NCBI GenBank assembly: GCA_945878555.1
Contig: CAMDWI010000001.1
Location: 124,001 to 188,000, forward strand
From: Klebsiella pneumoniae
GTDB taxonomy: Bacteria > Pseudomonadota > Gammaproteobacteria > Eutrophobiales > Eutrophobiaceae
Direction of reading: 5' to 3'
Length of the DNA stretch: 64,000 nucleotides
Position 1 is the first letter of the stretch. Each line of letters begins with the position of its first letter. Under the pieces are notes generated by a model that worked only from the letters and a program-made list of their open reading frames with translations, was not told the DNA's origin and did not search any database. Below, one piece after another: positions 35,397-44,132 of the stretch. A program made the translations under genes and the position numbers.

Positions 35397-36365
35397 TCAG
35401 TTGTCCAGCTGCGCCAGATAATTGCGCAGACCAGTCAGTGCGATGTGATCTCGAATGATCAGCCGGGTGGGTATCCGGTCCAGCCATTCGGAATAGCGAT
35501 CATGAGTGATAAATCTTTTACGGAATCCCGAGTTGAGCATACGCTGCGTGATGCGTGGCAGGATGCCCCCGGCAAAATAAATACCACCCTCTGCCGCAAT
35601 CGTTACTGCCAGGTTCGCTGCAACCGTGCCCAGCATCTGTAAAAACAGGTCGATCGTCTGTGTGGCGATCGGGTCATTGCGCTGTTCGTCCATCAATATG
35701 ATCTCGTTTGGTGTCAGCGTGGGTATGGTTTTACCCTGCAAGCGGCCGATAGCCTGATAGATCAGTGACAATCCAGGGCCGGAGAGCAAACGTTCTGCGG
35801 AGACATGACCGTATTGCTCGCGCACGATGGCGATGAGTTTTTCTTCCTGATCGTCGGCCGCGGCCAGTGTGACATGACCACCCTCGCTGCTGACCGGTAT
35901 CCAGCGGCCTGCCTGAGGGATCAGGAACGAGACACCGAGCCCGGTTCCCGGGCCGACGATGCCGACCGGTTTGTCAGCGACGGCCGAGCCACCGCCAATG
36001 TCCAGATAGTCCGTCGGCCCCAGCGTTGAGATGGCGAGCGCAACAGCGGCAAAATCATTGACCACATGCAGGAATTGCAGACCAAAGCGGGTCCGATACG
36101 CCTCCGCTGAAAACGCCCAGTCCCGATTCGTGATTCTGACATTATCTCCCGTAACCGGCCCGGCGACGGCGATGATCGCTGCATCAGGTTTGTATTCAGT
36201 CGGCAGTGAGCGGATATAGCTGTCCAGTGCGTCGGCCAGTTGCGGGTAATCGTCGTTTTCCAGTAATTGCAGATTGCCGGTGTTCCCGTTTGCATCGACC
36301 AGCGCCAGACGGGTGTAGGTTCCGCCGACATCGGCGATCAAACAATTAGTGTGGTTTATAGCCAT
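35397..36365 (-). CDS. glk: Glucokinase
   Basis: A 322-residue ATP-dependent glucokinase of the bacterial Glk group, phosphorylating glucose to glucose-6-phosphate in the cytoplasm. The phosphate loop LIADVGGTYTRLAL (9-22), the glucose site VVNDFAAVALAI, the GPGTGLGVSFL adenosine motif and EGGHVTLAA with the conserved Glu-Gly-Gly-His are present. The C-terminal GGIYFAGGILPR matches the family. It converges on etfA with only 15 bases between stops and interrupts the dicarboxylate block, so it is probably not part of that pathway. The SgcJ-like gene follows upstream on the same strand. Confidence 0.93.
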   Translation of the reverse strand: MAINHTNCLIADVGGTYTRLALVDANGNTGNLQLLENDDYPQLADALDSYIRSLPTEYKPDAAIIAVAGPVTGDNVRITNRDWAFSAEAYRTRFGLQFLHVVNDFAAVALAISTLGPTDYLDIGGGSAVADKPVGIVGPGTGLGVSFLIPQAGRWIPVSSEGGHVTLAAADDQEEKLIAIVREQYGHVSAERLLSGPGLSLIYQAIGRLQGKTIPTLTPNEIILMDEQRNDPIATQTIDLFLQMLGTVAANLAVTIAAEGGIYFAGGILPRITQRMLNSGFRKRFITHDRYSEWLDRIPTRLIIRDHIALTGLRNYLAQLDN

Positions 36366-36395
36366 GGTGATGAGAAATCAGAAGATCACCCTTCC

Positions 36396-36839
36396 TCACT
36401 CAGGCAAGGCAGACCGGTGGAATTGTACTATCTTCCAGTCGGAATCACGCTTCGACACTACAAAGGTCACCCGGCCGGGGGAACTGAACTGTTTGCCCTC
36501 CCTGACACCGGTCACGATGTCCAGCCCTGAAAATACAACAACCGTATCCGATACCACATAGGTGGAGTAGCTATTGATAGTCGCCGTGCGAGGTTTGTTA
36601 TTCAGGAGAGCCTGTTCGAAATAGGCACGTATCAGGCTCGGGTCAGTGACAACTTCCTTGCTGCCTGTTCCCAGAAACAGTGCATCTGCTGCATACAGTC
36701 CGGTGATGGTATCGACATCGGACATCGTAAAGGCCGTTGTCCATTTTTTCAGTATTTCAAAAGCCTCTTCCTGCGGACCGGCGTGGGCACGTGGGGCAAG
36801 CAGGACAAACAGGATTGTAAGGAAATAGAAAGTACGCAT
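36396..36839 (-). CDS. Exported SgcJ/EcaC-like (NTF2-fold) protein
   Basis: A 147-residue protein with a signal peptide (FYFLTILFVLLAPRAHA) and a small NTF2-like cone fold of the SgcJ/EcaC/CaMKII-association type. Support comes from EEAFEILKKWTTAFTMSDVDTITGLYAADALFLG, the pattern at the start of such domains, and the final WKIVQFHRS strand, typical of the family. Members include enzymes and dimerisation modules, so no activity is assigned. It ends 30 bases before the glucokinase gene start on the same strand and may be cotranscribed with it. The ATG follows AGGAG. Confidence 0.8.
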   Translation of the reverse strand: MRTFYFLTILFVLLAPRAHAGPQEEAFEILKKWTTAFTMSDVDTITGLYAADALFLGTGSKEVVTDPSLIRAYFEQALLNNKPRTATINSYSTYVVSDTVVVFSGLDIVTGVREGKQFSSPGRVTFVVSKRDSDWKIVQFHRSALPE

Positions 36840-36923
36840 ATAAACTCCTGGTGATAGTGATTATCAGAAGCAGTGTCAGGTATTTGTTTGCGCCTTACTC
36901 CATCACGGTTGGTATGCGGAGAG

Positions 36924-37781
36924 TCAGGAGCCCGGTTTTGCTGCCAGTCCACGTGCCAGCACAAGCTCCATCGCCATCACGACCGGTTTCTCAACCACCT
37001 TGCCATCAACCACGGCAACACCGGTCGTGCTGTTTTGATACGCATCGACGATGCGCCGTGCTTCATCCAGTTCAGCATCGGTCGGCGTAAACGCGGTATT
37101 AATGGTGGCTACGTTGGCGGGATGGATCACGGCCTTGCCGTTGAAGCCGAGCAGACGCGCGAGTTCAGCATCCTGGCGGACGACTTCGGCATTCCGGAAG
37201 TCCAGACACGGCATGTCGAGCACATCTATCTTCGCATGGCGTGCCGCATAGACGAGGCGTGAACGTGCATAGGCCAGCGGTTCCGGTGCGACGCGGGTAC
37301 CAAGTTCTGCGGCGAGGTCCACACCACCAAACATGACAAAATCAAGACGTGGTGCCGCCTTGACGATCGTATAGATATTTTCAATACCGATGGCCGATTC
37401 AATCAGAACGGCCAGACGCAGATTCATACTGATTTGTGCAAGGTCCGCGATCAGCCGGGTGACCTCTTCGGCGCTTTCCACTTTTGGAACCAGGAGAGTC
37501 CCCTGCTGTAATCCGGACTGGCGCAAGGCCTGTAAATCAGCCTGACCGGCGTCCGTCTGCGGGCTGTTGATGCGAACGCTGCGTTCCGGGAAACCGGTAT
37601 TGCCAGCCGCGAGGAAGGCAAACGCCTCTGTCCTGGATGATGCTTTCTGATCGGCGGCAACCGCATCTTCCAGATCAACACAGACCATGTCCGCACCGGA
37701 TAACAGCGCCTTGGCGAACAACGCCGGGCGGTTTGCCGGTGTAAACAACAGGCTGCGACGAGGTGAGAGCAGGGTAGACAT
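36924..37781 (-). CDS. ccl: CitE/HpcH-type lyase, candidate (S)-citramalyl-CoA lyase
   Basis: A 285-residue TIM-barrel lyase of the CitE-like group. Motifs are RSLLFTPANRP (substrate Arg), VCVDLEDAV, LVPKVES, LIESAIGIENI (metal Glu), FGGVDLAAELG (metal Asp) and GKAVIHPANV. Such enzymes cleave malyl-CoA, beta-methylmalyl-CoA or citramalyl-CoA using magnesium. The neighbouring CoA-transferase and hydratase match the itaconate pathway, where (S)-citramalyl-CoA is split to acetyl-CoA and pyruvate, so Ccl is the best assignment. The lyase class is seen in sequence; the substrate is inferred from context. Start choice between 37781 and 37814 is uncertain, as neither has a good ribosome site. It is divergent from the ETF-quinone oxidoreductase gene. 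Confidence 0.78.
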   Translation of the reverse strand: MSTLLSPRRSLLFTPANRPALFAKALLSGADMVCVDLEDAVAADQKASSRTEAFAFLAAGNTGFPERSVRINSPQTDAGQADLQALRQSGLQQGTLLVPKVESAEEVTRLIADLAQISMNLRLAVLIESAIGIENIYTIVKAAPRLDFVMFGGVDLAAELGTRVAPEPLAYARSRLVYAARHAKIDVLDMPCLDFRNAEVVRQDAELARLLGFNGKAVIHPANVATINTAFTPTDAELDEARRIVDAYQNSTTGVAVVDGKVVEKPVVMAMELVLARGLAAKPGS

Positions 37782-37871
37782 GATGAATTCAGAATAATTA
37801 AATTCATATCCCATTGCAAAGGGTTAATCGGCCGATGCACCACGGCTGGCCGGACATGTTACTATTTCAGC

Positions 37872-39524
37872 ATGACTGTACAGCGTGACATGATGGAATA
37901 TGACGTCGTGATCGTCGGGGCCGGACCGGCTGGCCTCGCGGCCGCCTGTCGTCTGAAACAGCTGGCGGCAGAGACAGCAACAGAAATCCGCGTCTGTGTC
38001 ATTGAAAAGGGCTCCGAAATCGGCGCACACATCCTGTCTGGTGCCGTGCTCGAATCGCGCGCGCTGAATGAATTGTTTCCGGACTGGCAGACACGGGGCG
38101 CACCGATCGACGTGCCGGTCAGGCAGGATCAGTTTTATTTCCTGCGCAATGAACATGCGGCGATTCAATGGCCACAGGGCTTGTTGCCGGGCAGTATGCA
38201 TAACACCGGCAACTACCTCATCTCGCTGGGCGATCTGTGTCGCTGGCTGGGCCAGCAGGCCGAGGCGATCGGTGTCGAGATTTATCCGGGCTTTGCCGCG
38301 CAGGACATAATTATTGAAGACGGGCTTGTGCGTGGAGTGATCTCCAGTGACCACGGACTGGATCGTGCCGGCCAGCCGCGTGCCGGGGTATACACACCGG
38401 GTATCGAGTTGCGTGCGCGTTATACCCTGTTCGGTGAGGGTTGCCGGGGTCATCTGGGCAAACGGCTACAGGCACAGTTCCAGTTACAGGGAAAGGCGGA
38501 CGCTCAACATTATGCGCTCGGGTTGAAGGAATTGTGGGAGATTGAACACGCACGTCATCATCCCGGTCTGGTCGTCCACAGCGCCGGCTGGCCGCTTGAT
38601 AATGCAAATCCGGGCGGCGGCTTTCTCTACCATCTGGGCGACAATCTGGTCTCGGTCGGTCTGATTGTCGATCTGAATTATCGTAATCCACACCTGTCAC
38701 CATTTAATGAATTCCAGCGCTATAAACTACATCCGGTTATTCGCCAGCATCTCGAAGGCGGCAAACGCATCAGTTACGGCGCACGCACGATCAGCAAGGG
38801 GGGTTACAATTCCTTACCGCAGATGGTGTTCCCGGGTGGTGCGTTGATAGGCTGTGATCTCGGTACGCTGAACTTTGCGAAGATCAAGGGCATCCACACG
38901 GCGATGAAGTCGGGCATGCTCGCTGCCGAGGCAATCATGCAGCAGTGGAATGACACGTCAGGTACGATGCTGCACGCCTATCCCACGGCATTCCGGAACA
39001 GCTGGTTGCACGATGAGTTATACCAGTCCCGCAATTTTGGACCTGCACTCCATCGTTTCGGCAGTATCGTGGGCGGCGCCTTCAACTTTATTGATCAAAC
39101 TGTGTTTCGCGGCAGGTTCCCTGTGACGTTGCACGATACCCTGCCTGACCACGCCAGTCTTGATCGGGCAAACGTGTCCACACCGATCAAGTATCCGGCC
39201 CCGGATGGCAGGATCAGTTTTGACCGCTTGTCCTCGGTCTATCTGGCCAATACCCGTCACGTCGAAGAACAACCGGTACACCTGATACTGAAAGATGCCG
39301 AGGTGCCGGTTACCCGCAATCTGCCGCTGTATGACGAACCCGCACAGCGTTATTGCCCGGCCGGAGTGTATGAAATCGTCGATACAGGTGAGCAAGGCAA
39401 ACGTTTCCAGATCAACGCGGCGAACTGTGTGCATTGCAAGGCCTGTGATATCAAGGACCCGGTGCAGAATATCACCTGGGTTGCACCGGAAGGTGGATCA
39501 GGTCCGAACTACGCGAATATGTAG
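37872..39524 (+). CDS. Electron transfer flavoprotein-ubiquinone oxidoreductase
   Basis: A 550-residue ETF-QO that takes electrons from reduced ETF and passes them to ubiquinone at the inner face of the membrane. The FAD loop VVIVGAGPAGLAAA lies near residues 12-25, with EKGSEIGAHILSGAVLE next. The ubiquinone-binding region PGGALIGCDLGTLNFAKIKG and the amphipathic membrane segment are present. The C-terminal 4Fe-4S ligands are CPAGVYE and CVHCKACDIKDP (Cys519, 522 and 525), and the end GGSGPNYANM is typical. Length is normal. It is upstream of and co-directional with the acyl-CoA dehydrogenase gene (73-base gap). Confidence 0.95.
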   Translation: MTVQRDMMEYDVVIVGAGPAGLAAACRLKQLAAETATEIRVCVIEKGSEIGAHILSGAVLESRALNELFPDWQTRGAPIDVPVRQDQFYFLRNEHAAIQWPQGLLPGSMHNTGNYLISLGDLCRWLGQQAEAIGVEIYPGFAAQDIIIEDGLVRGVISSDHGLDRAGQPRAGVYTPGIELRARYTLFGEGCRGHLGKRLQAQFQLQGKADAQHYALGLKELWEIEHARHHPGLVVHSAGWPLDNANPGGGFLYHLGDNLVSVGLIVDLNYRNPHLSPFNEFQRYKLHPVIRQHLEGGKRISYGARTISKGGYNSLPQMVFPGGALIGCDLGTLNFAKIKGIHTAMKSGMLAAEAIMQQWNDTSGTMLHAYPTAFRNSWLHDELYQSRNFGPALHRFGSIVGGAFNFIDQTVFRGRFPVTLHDTLPDHASLDRANVSTPIKYPAPDGRISFDRLSSVYLANTRHVEEQPVHLILKDAEVPVTRNLPLYDEPAQRYCPAGVYEIVDTGEQGKRFQINAANCVHCKACDIKDPVQNITWVAPEGGSGPNYANM

Positions 39525-39597
39525 TCAGCGATTGCCCGGTTTGCTGTGTTAATATTAACGTACAAAACAATACAGTAGCAGAGGCTGGCCACAGCGT

Positions 39598-40755
39598 ATG
39601 GATTACGAAGATATTATTGAACAGGTACGCGAATCGGTCGCGCGTATCTCGGCAGATTTCCCCGGGGAATACTGGCGTCACAAGGACCGGAATCTTGAAT
39701 ACCCTGCCGAGTTTGTGCAGGCACTGACCGATGCCGGTCTGCTCGCCTGTCTGATCCCGGAAGAATACGGTGGCAGCGGATTGCCGTTGCGCGTTGCGGC
39801 CGAGATCGTGCAGGCGATACATCAGAACGGCGGCAATGCGGCCGCCTGTCATGCCCAGATGTATACGATGGGTACGCTGTTGCGCCACGGCAGCCCGTCA
39901 CAGAAAAAACAATACCTGCCCGCGATTGCCAGCGGCGAACTGCGGCTGCAGGCGTTCGGCGTGACCGAACCGACGGCCGGCACCGATACAACCAGTATTT
40001 CAACCACGGCCGTGCGTAATGGTGACCGTTACATCGTCAACGGCCAGAAGGTCTGGATCTCGCGCGCGGAATATTCGGATCTGATGATCCTGCTGGCGCG
40101 TACCACCCCGAAAGAAAACGTAACCAAACGCACGAAGGGCCTGTCCGTGTTTATCGTCGATATTAATGAGGCGAAACAAAACGGCATGGTGATCCGCCCG
40201 ATCCGCACGATGCTGAACCACGCGACCACCGAGATCTTCTTTGAAAATGTCCCGGTCCCGGCAGAAAATCTGATCGGAAATGAAGGCGACGGTTTCTCCT
40301 ATATCCTGTCCGGCATGAATGCCGAGCGTATACTGATCGCTGCCGAGTGTCTCGGCGATGCAAACTGGTTTATCGACAAGGCCACCCGTTATGCGTGTGA
40401 ACGCAAGGTATTTGGCCGTCCCATCGGCCAGAACCAGGGCATCCAGTTTCCGATAGCCCGCGCCTATGCGCAGACGCAGGCAGCGACGCTGATGGTGCAC
40501 AATGCGGTGGATCTTTATGATCGGGGTGAGGACTGTGGCGCCGAGGCGAACATGGCGAAGCTGCTGGCCTCGGAGGCCTCGTGGGCCGCGGCCGATATGT
40601 GCATGCAAACGCACGGTGGTTTCGGTCTGGCAGAGGAATACGATATCGAGCGCAAGTTCCGCGAGACCCGTTTGTACCAGATTGCCCCTATTTCCACCAA
40701 TTTGATCCTCGCCTATCTCGGTGAACACCGGCTCGGTTTGCCACGGTCTTATTAA
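39598..40755 (+). CDS. Acyl-CoA dehydrogenase (itaconate-locus type)
   Basis: A 385-residue flavoenzyme oxidising an acyl-CoA and reducing ETF. The FAD-binding motif FGVTEPTAGTDTTSI, the WISRAEYSDLMILLART strand, the FGRPIGQNQGIQFPIA segment and the QTHGGFGLAEEYDIER helix are present. The usual catalytic Glu near the C-terminus (in a YEGTS-like motif) is missing: the matching segment reads YQIAPISTN, as in the subgroup found beside itaconate or citramalate genes. The base may be elsewhere, as in isovaleryl-CoA dehydrogenase. A branched or dicarboxylic acyl-CoA such as methylsuccinyl-CoA is a plausible substrate (inference). Its stop overlaps the start of the CoA-transferase gene. Confidence 0.9.
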   Translation: MDYEDIIEQVRESVARISADFPGEYWRHKDRNLEYPAEFVQALTDAGLLACLIPEEYGGSGLPLRVAAEIVQAIHQNGGNAAACHAQMYTMGTLLRHGSPSQKKQYLPAIASGELRLQAFGVTEPTAGTDTTSISTTAVRNGDRYIVNGQKVWISRAEYSDLMILLARTTPKENVTKRTKGLSVFIVDINEAKQNGMVIRPIRTMLNHATTEIFFENVPVPAENLIGNEGDGFSYILSGMNAERILIAAECLGDANWFIDKATRYACERKVFGRPIGQNQGIQFPIARAYAQTQAATLMVHNAVDLYDRGEDCGAEANMAKLLASEASWAAADMCMQTHGGFGLAEEYDIERKFRETRLYQIAPISTNLILAYLGEHRLGLPRSY

Positions 40756-41882
40756 TGATGAAAGACCTCGAAGGCATACTCGTTGTTACACTGGAACAGG
40801 CGGTTGCCGCGCCATATGCCAGCAGCCTGCTCGCCGAGGCCGGCGCGCGTGTGATCAAGATCGAACGCGAAGAGGGCGACTTCGCACGCAATTATGATCA
40901 CCTGGTCAAGGGCGAGAGTGCCTATTTTGTCTGGCTGAACCGGGGCAAGGAATCGGTTGTGCTGGATGTGAAGGACCCGGATGACCTCGCCATCCTGTTG
41001 GCCATGTTGCGTAAGGCCGATGTGTTCATCCAGAACCTGCGTGCCGGTGCAGTGCAGGCACTGGGTCTTGATTACGACAGCCTGAAGGCGATTAATCCGC
41101 AACTGATCATGTGCAGTATCTCCGGCTATGGCGAGACGGGTCCGTACGCGATGATGAAGGCATATGACTTGCTGGTGCAGGCCGAGGCCGGTCTGTGTTC
41201 GATTACCGGCACCCCGGACGGGCCTGCCCGTGTTGGCCTGTCTGTGTGCGACATCAGCACCGGCCAGACCGCCTATTCCGCTATCCTGCGCTCGCTGATT
41301 CGTCGTGCCCGGACCCATACCGGTCAACATATCAAGTTATCGCTGTTTGATGTGATCGTCGACTGGATGAATGTGCCACTGTTGCATCGGGCCTATGGCG
41401 GCGTGCAGACAAAACGGGTCGGCATGAACCATGCGAGCATTGCACCGTACGGTATGTATTCCACTGGTGATGGACACGGCGTGGTGTTCTCGATCCAGAA
41501 TGAGCGCGAGTGGAAGGTGTTCTGTCGCGAGATAATTAAAGATGCGTCGATGGCGACCGATCCCCGGTTTAACAGTGTGGGCAACCGCGTTGCCAACCGA
41601 CCCGCACTCGACGAGGCGATACTGGCGGCCTTCTCCCGCTACACCCAGCCACAATTGCTGGCGCTGCTGGAGACACACCAGATTGCCTATGGGCGGCTGA
41701 ACACGCTTGATGATGTGCTCGCCCATCCGCAACGGCGTTCCGTCAGTGTGCAGACACCGGTGGGCATGATCGAGTTGACGGCCAGCGGTGTACTCACTGA
41801 CGACAATCCGCCGGTCAGCCTGCCCGTACCGGCGCTCGGCGAACACACGGACAAGGTCAAGGCAGAATTCAAAAAACAATAG
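40755..41882 (+). CDS. ict: Class III CoA-transferase, candidate itaconate CoA-transferase
   Basis: A 375-residue CaiB/BaiF/Frc-family transferase that moves CoA between carboxylic acids through an aspartyl-CoA intermediate. Family motifs are LEQAVAAPYASSLLAEAGARVIKIE, FVWLNRGKESVVLDVKDP and YGETGPYAMMKAYDLLVQAEAG; the Asp in AYDLLVQ is the catalytic residue. The C-terminal part (HPQRRSVSVQTPVG) is normal. With a MaoC-like hydratase next and a CitE-like lyase nearby it fits Ict, which makes itaconyl-CoA from itaconate and succinyl-CoA. Related di-acids such as mesaconate or methylsuccinate are alternatives. Its ATG lies in a TAATG overlap with the dehydrogenase stop; a second ATG at 40758 is equally possible. 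Confidence 0.82.
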   Translation: MMKDLEGILVVTLEQAVAAPYASSLLAEAGARVIKIEREEGDFARNYDHLVKGESAYFVWLNRGKESVVLDVKDPDDLAILLAMLRKADVFIQNLRAGAVQALGLDYDSLKAINPQLIMCSISGYGETGPYAMMKAYDLLVQAEAGLCSITGTPDGPARVGLSVCDISTGQTAYSAILRSLIRRARTHTGQHIKLSLFDVIVDWMNVPLLHRAYGGVQTKRVGMNHASIAPYGMYSTGDGHGVVFSIQNEREWKVFCREIIKDASMATDPRFNSVGNRVANRPALDEAILAAFSRYTQPQLLALLETHQIAYGRLNTLDDVLAHPQRRSVSVQTPVGMIELTASGVLTDDNPPVSLPVPALGEHTDKVKAEFKKQ

Positions 41883-41907
41883 TGCATACCTGGTAAGGCA
41901 AGTAAAC

Positions 41908-42756
41908 ATGCAAGCAGAAAACCCGTGGGCTGAATACATCGGCCGTACCCAGCAATCACAGATTGCGATCTCGACTGACCGTATGCAAGGACTAGCCGCG
42001 CTGCTGGATTACCCGGAACTACCCTGGCCCGCTGGCGAGGCACCACCGACCGGTCACTGGTGCGCGATCTTTCCCAACACCCGCCAGTCAAAACTGGGCC
42101 ATGACGGCCACGAACAACGCGGTGAATTCTACCCGCCGATCACCTATCCACGACGGATGTGGGTCGGTGGCAGCATACGGATACAACAGCCGCTGCCTGT
42201 TGGTGTCCCGTTGATACATCGCTCGACCATCCGTGCGGTCGAGGACAAGGTGGGCAAGACCGGGCCGATGTGTTTTCTGACGATTGCGCATGAATATCTG
42301 CAGAACGGTGTCGTGCTGCTCGAAGATGTCCAGAAGATAGTATATCGCGAGGCCTCGGCTGAACCGGCGAGGACGCCGGTGATCCGCGCTGCCAGATCGT
42401 CGCAACTCTACGACTGGTCGCAGACTGTCATGCCGGACGCTGTCCTGCTGTTTCGTTATTCTGCCGTGTCATTTAATGGTCACCGTATACATTATGATCT
42501 CGACTATGTGCGCGAGGAAGGTTATCCCGGCCTGCTCGTGCATGCCCCGTTGACCGCCACAATGCTGGTCGATCTGTTCCAGCGCAACTGTCCGGGCAAA
42601 CGTATCGCCCAGCTCGACTACACCGCGCGCAGTCCAATGTATGGGAGCCTGCCGTTTACGCTGTATGGCAAACAACAGGACAACGGCAGGGTGTCACTCT
42701 GGGTCGAGGATTGTGAAAGCACGGTATCAATGACGGCGGAGCTACACACCATCTAA
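41908..42756 (+). CDS. ich: MaoC-like hydratase, candidate itaconyl-CoA hydratase
   Basis: A 282-residue double hot-dog protein of the mesaconyl-C4-CoA/itaconyl-CoA hydratase group. The N-terminal half is FAS1-type (HWCAIFPNTRQSKLGHDGH, PPITYPRRMWVGGS). The C-terminal half has the hydratase motif FNGHRIHYDLDYVREEGYPG, then LLVHAPLTATMLVDL. In the itaconate pathway this enzyme adds water to give (S)-citramalyl-CoA, the substrate of the lyase at 36924. The chemistry class is clear; the exact substrate follows from the neighbours. The ATG at 41908 is 25 bases after the transferase stop, so the genes form one operon. An upstream frame to 41788 overlaps the transferase and is rejected. Palindromic element copy B follows 4 bases after the stop. 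Confidence 0.85.
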   Translation: MQAENPWAEYIGRTQQSQIAISTDRMQGLAALLDYPELPWPAGEAPPTGHWCAIFPNTRQSKLGHDGHEQRGEFYPPITYPRRMWVGGSIRIQQPLPVGVPLIHRSTIRAVEDKVGKTGPMCFLTIAHEYLQNGVVLLEDVQKIVYREASAEPARTPVIRAARSSQLYDWSQTVMPDAVLLFRYSAVSFNGHRIHYDLDYVREEGYPGLLVHAPLTATMLVDLFQRNCPGKRIAQLDYTARSPMYGSLPFTLYGKQQDNGRVSLWVEDCESTVSMTAELHTI

Positions 42757-42760
42757 TGGG

Positions 42761-42930
42761 CTGTTTCAGATTCCTGTAAAAATCGGAATCAGCAGTCTGC
42801 CTGTGATTGTGACAGACCGTAAGCCGCATGGATGCGGCGCTCGAGCGTACATGGATGTATTCACAGCGTGTCTGGAACGATTACAGGCAGATTGCTGATC
42901 TTGCAGGGTGCTTAAATAGCAGTTTATCAA
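42761..42930 (-). repeat. Variable-arm palindromic element, copy B (inverted)
   Basis: The shared core lies in reverse orientation at 42810-42877. Copy-specific arms 42788-42809 and 42878-42899 pair over 22 bp with three transition mismatches. The left flank 42761-42777 (CTGTTTCAGATTCCTGT) matches the outer end of copy A at 13 of 18 aligned positions, and the right end reads GATAAACTG inward. Core hairpins GCCGCATCCATGCGGC and TACATCCATGTA are intact. Confidence 0.82.
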
Positions 42931-43125
42931 TACGTCCTGAATTGTCGGGTTTACCACTTATTCTGCTGTAAACCGGAAACCACCTCCGGGTTTGCCAAAT
43001 CACAGGCTATTTGCTAATCTCGCCAGTTGCTGTATTCCGGAAATCATCGAGAAAAAACTTCATTCCTGCGGGGGGAATCAGGTTCCGGTCGTATCCCTGC
43101 CTATACCTGAAAAATGGAGCAAATC

Positions 43126-44112
43126 ATGAGACTAATTCTGACACTGTTGGCTGCACTGGCGCTGACCTCATCAACTATCGCAAGCGCACAGGAACCGATC
43201 ATCATCAAGTTCAGCCATGTGACTGCGGACAATACGCCGAAGGGGCAGGGCGCATTGAAGTTCAAGGAACTGGCGGAGAAGAAATTGCCTGGCAAGGTTG
43301 AGATTCAGGTATTCCCGAATTCACAGTTGTTTGCTGATGATCAGGAGATGGACGCGCTGTTGCTCGGTGATATCCAGTTGCTGGCACCCTCTTTATCCAA
43401 GTTTGATCGCTACACCAAAAAATTGCAGGTGTTTGATCTGCCGTTCCTGTTCAAGGATCTGGATGCGGTTAACCGGTTCCAGACCGGGCCGGTGGGTAAG
43501 GAGTTGCTCAACGCGATGCACGACAAGGGTATCCAGGGTCTGGCTTACTGGCTGAACGGCATGAAGCAGTTGTCGACCAGCAAGCCGCAGTTACAGCGGC
43601 CAGCCGATGTGAAAGGGTTGAAGTTCAGGATCCAGGATTCGGATGTGTTACAGGATCAGTTCCGTGCGCTTGATGCAAATCCGCAGAAGATGGCGTTCAG
43701 CGAGGTTTATCAGGCCTTGCAGACCGGCGTGGTTGATGGCCAGGAAAACACCTGGTCAAATATCTTTACCCAGAAATTCCATGAAGTACAGGATTCGATT
43801 ACCGAGACAAATCACGGTGTGATCCTGTATATGGTTATTGCCAATTCGGACTGGTGGGACAGTCTGCCGGCAGACATCCAGTCAGGCCTGTCCGAGGCGA
43901 TGAATGAAGCGACGGTCTATGCTAATCAACTCGCCTTTGAAATCAACGAGAACGATCGCAAACAGGTCAGTGATGCAGGCAAGGCAAAAATCCATACGTT
44001 GAGCACAGACGATCTCACGGAGTGGCGCAAGAAGATGGAGCCGGTCTGGAAAAAATACGAGGCCGACATCGGCAAGGACCTGATCGACGCGGCATTGCAG
44101 TCAAATAACTGA
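43126..44112 (+). CDS. dctP: TRAP transporter solute-binding protein (DctP family)
   Basis: A 328-residue periplasmic protein that captures a dicarboxylate for the DctQM membrane pair. A signal peptide (LILTLLAALALTSSTIASAQ) precedes the DctP fold: IIIKFSHVTADNTPKGQGAL, FPNSQLFADDQEMDALLLGD, the conserved Arg of GLKFRIQDS, and FSEVYQALQTGVVDGQENTWSNI. The retained Arg is the carboxylate anchor in this family. The ATG at 43126 has GGAG eight bases upstream; the ATG at 43114 overlaps that site and is less likely. It is followed by dctQ and dctM and belongs with the adjacent C5-dicarboxylate genes. Confidence 0.94.
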   Translation: MRLILTLLAALALTSSTIASAQEPIIIKFSHVTADNTPKGQGALKFKELAEKKLPGKVEIQVFPNSQLFADDQEMDALLLGDIQLLAPSLSKFDRYTKKLQVFDLPFLFKDLDAVNRFQTGPVGKELLNAMHDKGIQGLAYWLNGMKQLSTSKPQLQRPADVKGLKFRIQDSDVLQDQFRALDANPQKMAFSEVYQALQTGVVDGQENTWSNIFTQKFHEVQDSITETNHGVILYMVIANSDWWDSLPADIQSGLSEAMNEATVYANQLAFEINENDRKQVSDAGKAKIHTLSTDDLTEWRKKMEPVWKKYEADIGKDLIDAALQSNN

Positions 44113-44132
44113 TTACAGGTCTGGTCCACCGC

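Noticed and set aside
37824..38453. A 209-codon minus-strand open frame
   Set aside because: It lies antisense to the start of the ETF-quinone oxidoreductase gene, which is unmistakable.
41788..41907. Longer N-terminus for the hydratase gene
   Set aside because: It overlaps the CoA-transferase coding sequence and adds residues unlike any hydratase. The ATG at 41908 starts the family-like sequence.
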